15,756 bases of DNA from the NCBI GenBank assembly GCA_020631575.1, contig JAHDGX010000024.1, positions 1 through 15,756 of the forward strand, given 5' to 3'. Positions 8,904 through 15,756 of this stretch are shown piece by piece (within the stretch, counting starts at the first letter, position 1; every line of letters begins with the position of its first letter). The notes below the pieces were generated by a model. The model saw nothing but the letters and a program-made list of their open reading frames with translations. It had not been told where the DNA came from and ran no database searches. Origin of the DNA: Candidatus Altimarinota bacterium (GTDB taxonomy: Bacteria > Patescibacteriota > Gracilibacteria > BD1-5 > UBA6164). The translations under genes and the position numbers were made by a program.

Positions 8904-9954
8904 TTTTTATTTTTAATATTATTTTTCTACATTCTTTTATATCTCAAATCTTACTAAAATAGACATTTTTATGTTTTTCATTAAAAACTTCTCTATTTGC
9001 TTGATTATCTGCTAGAATTGTAGGAATTCAACATGAGATAAACTGAAAACTTTTTCAGGCGATAACTCGCTGAGCTTTTCATATTTTACTGAAATGTCAT
9101 CAAATGCAAACGTGAGACTTATTTATATGAATAGGTAATTTCTTGTAGTCAAGCCAATCAATAAATGTAATGTTCTCATGATAATTAGCTTTTATATTCA
9201 GCTTTCTTCTGATTGGTCAAACAAGTTCAAATCTTATATCAGGATCTCATTCAAGGGATTTTGCAATATCTAGTATAAACTTTACTCCTTGTATAGGTTG
9301 GACATTTCCATACCAAAATACAGTAAATTTATCGTGTTTTGGTACTTGTAGTGGTTTAAATAATTTTTCATTACATCCTACATGTACATATCATCATTTC
9401 TTCATTGGCAATCATAACTCTTTTATGAAAAAATTTAGATGAGTGTTTGTATCAAGAATAATAAGATCACTCATTTCGATAAGTAGTTTATCATACGATT
9501 TTAAAATATTTCAGAGTACACCATATGGTTTGACTTTTTGTCGATCAAAGCAGATTGTGTCCCAAATAGATATAAAATGATCAAATATGATTTTCTTTCT
9601 AAATATTTTTGCGATTATCCATATAAAGGGGAGTATTTCAAATCATCTAAAATGCACATAAATTGCATCACAATTTTTAATTTCTTTTATGAGCTTAAAT
9701 AAAGATAAAAAATATCTGAGAGGATAAGATTTAGGGTAATAGTTTATAATCTGATAACTTATATCTAATTCATCAAATAAAGCGTGAATTGATTCTGTTC
9801 TTGTATATTTACTGTTATAAATAGAAAATGATAATAATTTAGATTTTTTGTCTAATTGTATTTTTTCTAAATTTTGTATTAGTAAAATTTTATTGTAATC
9901 AGAACAACTTAAACCATGTTTATTTAAAAAATCACTATTTTCCAATTCAGGCAT
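8881..9954 (-). CDS. GT4-family glycosyltransferase
   Basis: A 357-residue GT-B fold enzyme. The N-terminal domain is weakly conserved (KILLIQNLEKI at about 22, NCDAIYVHFRGFEILPF at 94-110). The C-terminal donor domain is typical of group 1: GYVHVGCNEKLFKP at 188-201, FWYGNVQPIQGVKFILDIA at 213-231, then KAQRVIAGKSFQFISCGIPTI at about 293-313 with the D316-N-Q-A-N-RE stretch. That last motif matches the GT4 subgroup with KAxRVIxNKxFQALAxGxP. The sugar donor is unknown. The ATG at 9954 is the only Met start and overlaps the ugd end by 20 nt; it leaves an odd 20-residue N-terminal extension. Interlocking with ugd makes UDP-glucuronate a possible donor, but that is a guess. Confidence 0.8.
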
Positions 9955-11254
9955 AAGAAAATCATAAATTTACTATATCAGATTCATTCCATATATTTCT
10001 TCCGTCAATTACTATATTTCCTCTCATAAAATCTTTGACTTTATCAAAATCAGGGTTTCTGAATTCATCCCACTCTGTGAGGAGAATCAGCGCATCGCAA
10101 TTTTTAAGTGCATCATAGTTTCGGGAGGTAAATACAACCCTAGCTTCGTTGTCGTACACTCTCTCCATGTTATTCATAGCAATAGGATCAAAGACTTTTA
10201 TCTCAGCAACTCAGAGTTTTAGGAGTTTGTTTATGACGTCGATACTAGGAGCGTCACGTATATCATCAGTTTTAGGTTTGAATGCAAGTCCCCAAATAGC
10301 TATATTTTTTCATTTTAAATCAGGGATTAGTTTTAGAAGTTTATCGACTGTTTTAGTCTTTTGGGATTTATTTACAAGTTCAGTTGATTTGATGATTTGG
10401 AAATCATAATCAAAGTCTTTTCCGGTTTCTATGAGTGCTTGAACGTCTTTTGGGAAACATGATCAACCATATCATATTCCTGCGTGAAGGAATCTTGAAC
10501 CGATTCTTGGATCAAGACCTATTCATTTTGATATATCACTTATATTTGCTCAGACTATTTCAGAGAAATTCGCTATTTCATTTATAAAACTGATTTTTGT
10601 AGCAAGAAAAGCATTTGCTGCGTATTTGATTATCTCACTAGATTTAAGATCAGTAAATACAAGAGGTTTTTCCGTTCGTATGAACGATTTGTAAATGCTA
10701 TTCATAATTTCTTTAGCTTTTTCTGACTCTACTCAACACACAATTCTATCAGGTGTCATAAAGTCCTTTACGGCTGTTCATTCTTTGAGAAATTCTGGAT
10801 TTGAAACAATGTCAAACTCTATGCTGAGTTTTCTTTTATCAAGTTCCTCCTGAATAATATTTTTACACATCTCTCATGTTCATACTGGTACGGTAGACTT
10901 ATTGATAAAGACTTTATGATTTTCCATAGATTCTCATACAGTTTTTGCTACGATTTTTACAAACTTTAGATCTGCTCTATGATTTTCGTCTGGAGGTGTC
11001 CCTACTGCCGAAAATATAGCAGTAGCAAAACTGATTCACTTCCTTGCATCAGTACTAAAATGGAGCCTTCATTCTTTATGATTTCTCAAAACAAGTTCTT
11101 CGAGTCAAGGTTCATATATAGGGATAATTCACTGTTTTAAATCAGCAACTTTTTTTTCATCTATATCTATGCACATTACCTCATGTCATACTTCCGCGAG
11201 ACAAGTTCACGTTACAAGTCATACGTATCATGTTCAAAAAATTGTTATTTTCAT
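9935..11254 (-). CDS. ugd: UDP-glucose 6-dehydrogenase
   Basis: Oxidises UDP-glucose to UDP-glucuronate with two NAD+ in the cytoplasm, giving an acidic sugar donor. The 439 residues match the usual length (around 430-440). Motifs are the NAD loop FGTGYVGLVTGTCLAE at 6-21, VGTPPDE at 84-90, NKSTVPVGTGE at 118-128, VSNPEFLKEGTAV at 150-162, KYAANAFLATKISFINEIAN at 210-229 and the catalytic Cys266 in GYGGSCFPKD, then LAFKPKTDDIRDAP at 323-336 and the C-terminal LTEWDEF. The family end GFxYxGIG is present as GFSYAGIGK only if the TGA after NL is read as Gly. A standard-code reading would cut the gene there. The start overlaps the GtrB-like gene by 10 nt, the end the GT4 gene by 20 nt. Confidence 0.96.
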
Positions 11255-12252
11255 AGTTTTGTTTTAATAAATTGTTTTATACTTTTTTTCTGTTTTATTT
11301 CATATTCTGTTTCTCAATATTTTGCTATCTTATTGAGATAGAGGATATCTTCTTGTATCATTCTAGATTTTGAGATCAAATCTCAGATGATTCACATCGA
11401 TATGAGTGATATACCTATAGTCATAGATATTCATGAAATAACGAGTGACTGGATCATTCATGGATTTATATCTGTGAGAAAATAGAAGAAGAAGAACCTA
11501 AATATACCTATTATTCATATAACTGTAAAAGGAAATGCAAGTATTAAAAATATTTTTAGAGGTTCATACATAGCATATATCCTGATCATATCAGCAGTTG
11601 ATTTCTTGATATGTTGCCAGATATTTGTAAAAAGCCTTGATTCTCTCGTAGGAGCATTCGTATGCATTTTTATCTCTCATATCACAAATCATTTTTTCCC
11701 AGCTTGTATGATAGTATCGAGTACATAAGAAAAGCGTGATACGATATTGAGCCTGAGAAGTGCATCACGAGAATATGCTCGAAATCAACTTACGCTATCT
11801 GATACTCCAGTGCCTGATAAAAAGCGAACCATAGTACTTCAGAGCCATTGTAAGCATTTCTTGAGTGGAGAGAAGTGCGCGATTTTTGCTGTTTGCCTAT
11901 TTCCTATAACGATATCAGCTTCTCTTCTAATTATTGGCTGTACAAGATCTTGTATATATTTTGCTGGATATTGATTGTCACCATCAGTATTGACGACGAT
12001 ATCAGCTCAGTGTTTGAGTGCATTCTCTACTCACATTTTAAATGCAAATCCAAGTCATTTATTTCATATATATTGTACTATATGATTGACTCAGTATTTT
12101 TGTGCTACGTCTACGGTATTGTCAGTAGAGCCATCATCTATGATTTGTGTTTCTATTGTATCTATTCCATCTATTTTCTTTGGAAGTTCTTTAAGAACTT
12201 GAGGAAGAGTGTGTTCTTCGTTATAGCATGGGATTTGTATTATGAGTTTCAT
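11245..12252 (-). CDS. GtrB/DPM1-like polyprenyl-phosphate glycosyltransferase
   Basis: A 335-residue GT2 enzyme with a C-terminal membrane anchor of two helices (about residues 228-255 and 263-288). It opens IQIPCYNEEHTLPQVL at 5-20, has IDDGSTDNT at 38-46, GLGFAFKMGVENALKHGAD at 66-84 and the metal-binding TDGDNQYP at 89-96, then SGTGVSDSVSGFRAYSRDAL, a stretch strongly shared with dolichyl/undecaprenyl-phosphate mannosyl- and glucosyltransferases. Such enzymes charge polyprenyl phosphate with one sugar from a nucleotide donor; the product is then used outside the membrane by GT-C enzymes such as those encoded in this operon. The Arg of SGFRAY is CGA, which shows that CGA still means Arg. 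It follows the six-helix membrane gene by 16 nt. Confidence 0.88.
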
Positions 12253-12268
12253 TTTTAGTAGTTATAAT

Positions 12269-12904
12269 TTATATTGTTTTTGTATATATCTTTTCTTCAT
12301 CTTCTTCTTTGAGTATACTTATTCACACAAGGAATAACAATACTCCTCAAGCTATACTTATGCCATAGCTCATAAATCATAGACTAGAAGTTTGGTTGAG
12401 TATTAAAACTGTTGTAATAGCTGAAAGGAGAACGCTCAGTGTGATATAGAAGTAAGGCTTTCATGTATTTGTTTTCATATACTTTTCATCTAGATGGTTG
12501 TTGAATATAATACAAAATCCCAGAACAATACCTACAAGGAGTAATTTATTATTAATAGATACTGAATAGTTTCATATTTCTGCAAATATTTGAAGTCAAA
12601 TATACAAAAATAAAAATGCTGGGAAAAGATAATTTCTATTTATTATATAAAAAACTTGAATGAAAGAGAGTGAACTGTCTTTATAATCTGATAAGATATT
12701 TCATAAAGCAAGTTTTTTCCCTCTTGTTGGGGTAGAAGTATATGCAAATTGTACAATATCACGAATTAAAAGAGCTGTAAATAGAGGTACGATTATATAC
12801 TTATGTGTAGTCAGAAATTCTACCCCTTGTACAAAAACGAGCCCACCAAAAATAAAATATGATAGGACAGATGTATATATATTTTTTCTTATTTTTGGGT
12901 TCAT
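12269..12904 (-). CDS. Unknown six-helix membrane protein
   Basis: A 211-residue protein with about six hydrophobic segments: near residues 12-31, 37-56, 92-110, 120-136, 150-170 and 174-197. A charged cytoplasmic-looking loop (SDYKDSSLSF) lies between the second and third. It ends in an acidic tail (KEEDEEKIYTK). I recognise no family: it is longer than GtrA (usually about 120-150 residues with four helices) but sits where a GtrA-like flippase partner of a GtrB enzyme would be expected. It lies between the DUF1616-like gene (16-nt overlap) and the GtrB-like gene (16-nt gap), inside one operon. A role with lipid-linked sugars is inferred from position only. Confidence 0.75.
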
Positions 12905-13269
12905 TTTTTATTTTTAACATGCAAATATACTATACTTATAGCAACTACAAAAAGACTTATAGCAAATACACTCCATTGATTCAGGGGGAGTCATATGAGA
13001 TTGAGATAAAAACTTGCTAGAGGAATAATAGAGATAGATAATGCAAAGCTCAGAGCAAATCGCTCTAGCTGATCGATCTCTTTCTCTCTAAATGCACAAA
13101 GACTTACATAATATCATGGAAGAAAGAGCATAAAAATACTTGCAAAAAGTATTCTTAAAAGATTTACTATCATAATATCTTGATACTGCGATAGACTCAG
13201 TAAAAAGAAAGTTCAAATAGTAAATATGAGTGTAAAAAGATAGAGTTTTTTATTGAGTGCTTGTTTCAT
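12889..13269 (-). CDS. Small membrane protein resembling DUF1616
   Basis: A 126-residue protein with about four hydrophobic helices. Its middle, LERFALSFALSISIIPLASF (residues 68-87) followed by a YLNLIGLPLNQWS loop and another helix, resembles the core of DUF1616 membrane proteins, which often sit beside glycosyltransferase genes in bacteria and archaea. The protein is far shorter than most DUF1616 members, which carry a long extracellular C-terminal part, so it may be only the membrane core. The function of the family is unknown. The ATG overlaps the upstream GT-C gene by 20 nt and its end overlaps the next gene by 16 nt. The assignment is by recall of the pattern, not by a search. Confidence 0.65.
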
Positions 13270-14713
13270 GGTTAAGATTAATTTTTAATAATTTTGAGTT
13301 TTCCTTTTCTGCTACAGGTTCAAAGCAGCTTCCATTTGATATATTTTCTTGGTGTTGTCGCTCTCAGATCCAAAGATAGTCAGGATGTGTGTCTTGAGAA
13401 AAACTTGCTTGTAGCATTCTACATTTTACACTTCAGTCACTTTTCCACCATATCTCCCAGTCTTTTTTGTTCCATACATTGAGGTGAAAAAGTCATGGAG
13501 CAAGTGTTTCAGCTGTCACATAGCCTGCAATCCAGGGGGAATAGTGAGAGCTTCAGACCATGATAATAGCATCTTTCTCAACTATCGTAGGCAATTCTTT
13601 GATAAAATCAAGTTCCTTCTCACTTACTAGTGCTTCTCATTTTACGTGAATGTATGTCAAGTAGAGAGAGGATTGTAGTAGAAAAAATATAATGAAACAT
13701 CCAGTGAATATCTTGATATTTTTTTTATACAAAGACCCAAATGCGAATGCAGCCATGAGTATAATAAAAATATCAAAGAAAATAAACATCCTACTAAAGA
13801 AAAACAAGCGAAATCATACCCATATCATTCCAGTAATATATCCAATAGTGAGAAGATCAAATTCTCTTCTTTTGAGTTTTAAATAAAATCAAAACAGACT
13901 CGCTATAATTATAACCATGTTATAGTTTCAAAAATTTTCTTTTGAGAAGAATGTACCGCTAGCTCATTCTCAAAGAATAGTCTGTGTCAGAGGTTTAATA
14001 TGTTCTAAAAGTAATGTATGTAAGAAAGGGAGATACATAAAAAGTGCTATTATCCCAGAAGAAAAAATAACCACCAGATCAAACATATTTCTTTTATCCT
14101 TTGAGATTATAAAAGAAATGAGCTTGTATAGGAGATAGGTCGCAAGGAAATAAACTCATGTCGGACGATGAATTGTAAATATTGATATAATAAGAGGAAA
14201 TGAAATAAGGTATTTTTTATTTTCTAGTGTATAAAAAGCACTAAGCATAAATATTATTCCAATGATTTGCTTATAATAATTAAGCCAAAAAGAATGGTAT
14301 TGAACTATAGATATAAAAAAAATTATCATAGCAATTATTGCGACATTCTTTCAGTAAGCTTGCTTTGCGAATAGATAGAGATATATCGAAGTGATAAGGC
14401 TGAAAAATCATATTCCATAACTGAGAAGAAAATCGACAGAAAATCATATAATGTGTAAAATATTTCAAAACAATCATAGAAATGGAGGATAAGCAGACTT
14501 ATTCCGAAATCCTAGGTTCTGAAAATCTACATGAGGAAGGTTAGCTATATACTCTGAAAACATCATTCTATACAAACCTGGATCATATCCGAGGGGGACT
14601 TGTGATTCTAGGAATCAATATATTCTATAAAGTCACAGGAGACTCGCACAAAAAAGCAAAAAATACAAAAGAGTATTTCATGAAAAATATTTTTTTGTAT
14701 TTTCTGAAAACAT
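13250..14713 (-). CDS. GT-C-like membrane glycosyltransferase
   Basis: A 487-residue polytopic membrane protein with about ten hydrophobic segments and a short soluble C-terminal domain. After the first helix comes QVPLGYDPGLYRMM (residues 38-51), which matches the Asp motif (xxxDxxxY) of the first extracellular loop in GT-C enzymes, and AYPPFLGLFG at 74-83 follows, like the PP motif in the same position. Near residue 400 lies SSHYSPWIAGYVTAETLAPG, resembling the C-terminal part of bacterial hypothetical GT-C proteins. It could transfer a lipid-phosphate sugar from the GtrB-like enzyme to glycan or protein at the surface. The ATG sits at TAATG, one nt shared with the ldhA stop. Acceptor and donor are unknown. 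Confidence 0.72.
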
Positions 14714-15702
14714 TATAGGACATAATTATGAGATTCATTTCCTTTTATAAAATCTTTGATGTTTACAAAAGTAGTTTTTGCAATTTGATCAAGTGCTTCA
14801 TGTGTAAGGAATGCCTGATGTGGGGTAAGGAGAACTTTTGGGTGTTCTTGCAGCTTTTTGAGTACTGGGTCCTTGAGGTCTTTATCTTCGTGATCTGTGA
14901 AAAATATATTTTGCTCGTTTTCATACACATCTGTAGCAAAATATCATATTTTTCCTTGATCAAGACCATCAAGTATATCATGTGTCTCTACGAGTTCTCA
15001 TCGACTCGTATTGATGATCATAACTCATGATTTCATCTGTTCTATGCTCTGTTTATTGATCATATTTTTTGTAGAGGGAAAGAGGGGACAGTGAAGAGAT
15101 ATGATATCTGACTGAGTAAATAGATCCTCTAGGTCAGTATATTTGACTCAGAGTGATATCAATTCTTCTGATTGCACTATGTCATAGGCAAGTATATTAC
15201 ACCCAAATCATCAGTGCATCATCTTGGCAAATATTGCTCATATCAGTCATGTTCCTATTATTCCTATAGTTTTATCCTGTATGTCTGATCATATAAGTCA
15301 GTCAAGGGTAAAGTTATTTTTCTTTACTCTGTTGTTTGCAGTATGGATATTTCTATTTGCACAGAGTAAAAGTCATAGGGCGTGCTGCGCAACAGCATGA
15401 GGGGAATACATAGGTACTCTCATGACTTTTATCCACTGAGTCGCAGCATATTGATGATCAACCTTATCAAATCCTGCACATCTTAGGAGTATAAGTTTCA
15501 CTCAGTTTTTTTTGAGTATATCAATAATTTTAGCATCTACTCTATCATTTACAAACACACATACAGCATCAGATCATTTTGAGAGAGCTGCAGATTCCTG
15601 TGTAAGTGATGACTCTAAAAACTCTAATTCATAATTTTCTAAATTATGTTTCTTAAAAGAATCAGTGTCGTATTTTTTTGAACTATAAAACGTAATTTTC
15701 AT
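14713..15702 (-). CDS. ldhA: D-lactate dehydrogenase
   Basis: Reduces pyruvate to D-lactate with NADH in the cytoplasm. It has 329 residues, the same length as E. coli LdhA. Motifs in order: RCAGFDKVD at 74-82, RVPMYSPHAVAQHALGLLL at 95-113, the NAD loop IGTGLIGAIFA at 149-159 with Asp174 for NADH, SDIISLHCPL at 198-207, the catalytic Arg234 in NTSRGELV, Glu263 in DVYENE, and the LdhA-type TPHQAFLTHEAL at 293-304 with catalytic His295. Glycine loop positions G152 and G155 are TGA. The catalytic Arg is CGA. It opens the visible operon, 2 nt after a preceding stop codon, and overlaps the next gene by 1 nt. No glycan role is evident; it may regenerate NAD+ or may simply share the transcript. Confidence 0.93.
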
Positions 15703-15704
15703 GT

Positions 15705-15756
15705 CTATTTTTCTTGAACATAGTGCTTTTTAAATCCAGAAGAGTATATAAAAAAA
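15705..15756 (-). CDS. C-terminal tail of an upstream gene (partial)
   Basis: Sixteen codons, reading FFIYSSGFKKHYVQEK, end at a TAG only 2 nt before the ldhA start. The tight spacing of all the other genes in this operon makes it likely that this is the end of another gene beyond the right edge. Too short to identify, and it could be a chance frame. Confidence 0.35.
   Translation of the reverse strand, partial: FFIYSSGFKKHYVQEK

Noticed and set aside
10149..10409. An 86-codon plus-strand open frame
   Set aside because: Antisense to ugd, whose frame has all family motifs.
11875..12258. A 127-codon plus-strand open frame, and the overlapping frame at 11747-11974
   Set aside because: Both lie antisense to the GtrB-like gene, which has clear family motifs; their translations are Cys/Tyr/Phe-rich and look like shadow frames.
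12269..12904. Calling the six-helix membrane protein GtrA
   Set aside because: It is longer than GtrA and its helix pattern differs; only the position beside a GtrB-like gene supports it.
1818..15702. Many apparent premature TGA stops, as if most genes were pseudogenes
   Set aside because: The TGA codons align with conserved glycines and the reading frames are otherwise intact, so recoding explains them better than decay.

Overview
ORGANISM. The window reads sensibly only if UGA codes for glycine (translation table 25), so it most likely comes from Gracilibacteria or Absconditabacteria (CPR / Patescibacteria). The evidence is direct: in-frame TGA falls on conserved glycines of well-known enzymes. 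Examples are the Rossmann loop of RmlB (TGG-GFIG, with three of its glycines written TGA), the start of RmlA (MKGIILAGG, G3 = TGA) and 13 of the 20 glycines of the D-lactate dehydrogenase. With TAA and TAG as the only stops, the many short broken frames join into full-length proteins. CGA still encodes Arg here (catalytic Arg of LdhA, SGFRAY motif of the GtrB-like enzyme), which argues against lineages reported to read CGA/CGG as Trp. The DNA is AT-rich, genes are packed or overlapping, and Shine-Dalgarno sites are weak or absent.

LAYOUT. (1) 1-412, minus strand: the end of a small two-gene unit that looks like a type II toxin-antitoxin pair (short antitoxin, then a RelE/ParE-like toxin cut by the window edge). 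(2) 413-566: a divergent intergenic region with a promoter candidate in each direction. (3) 567-1661, plus: an unrecognised 364-residue protein with an ambiguous 3' end (possible AG-tract frameshift, open frame beyond its TAG). (4) 1818-6330, plus: rmlB-rmlA-rmlC-rmlD followed by a Wzx-type flippase, a complete dTDP-L-rhamnose operon plus an exporter. (5) 6260-15756, minus: a long operon that converges on the flippase gene. In transcription order it holds the tail of an unknown gene, ldhA (D-lactate dehydrogenase), a GT-C-like membrane protein, a DUF1616-like small membrane protein, an unknown six-helix membrane protein, a GtrB/DPM1-like membrane glycosyltransferase, ugd (UDP-glucose 6-dehydrogenase), a GT4 glycosyltransferase, a rhamnosyltransferase-like GT2, and a second GT-C-like membrane protein. 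The two convergent operons overlap by 71 nt.

HOW IT FITS TOGETHER. Regions 4 and 5 together look like a cell-surface glycan locus. RmlABCD make dTDP-rhamnose and Ugd makes UDP-glucuronate. The GT2 and GT4 enzymes would build the glycan on a lipid carrier on the cytoplasmic side, and the Wzx-like protein would flip it. The GtrB-like enzyme would charge a polyprenyl phosphate with a sugar, which the GT-C-like enzymes could use outside the membrane to decorate glycan or protein. No initiating phosphoglycosyltransferase and no clear polymerase or ligase is visible. Only ldhA is plainly metabolic. No RNA genes, CRISPR arrays or insertion sequences were seen.
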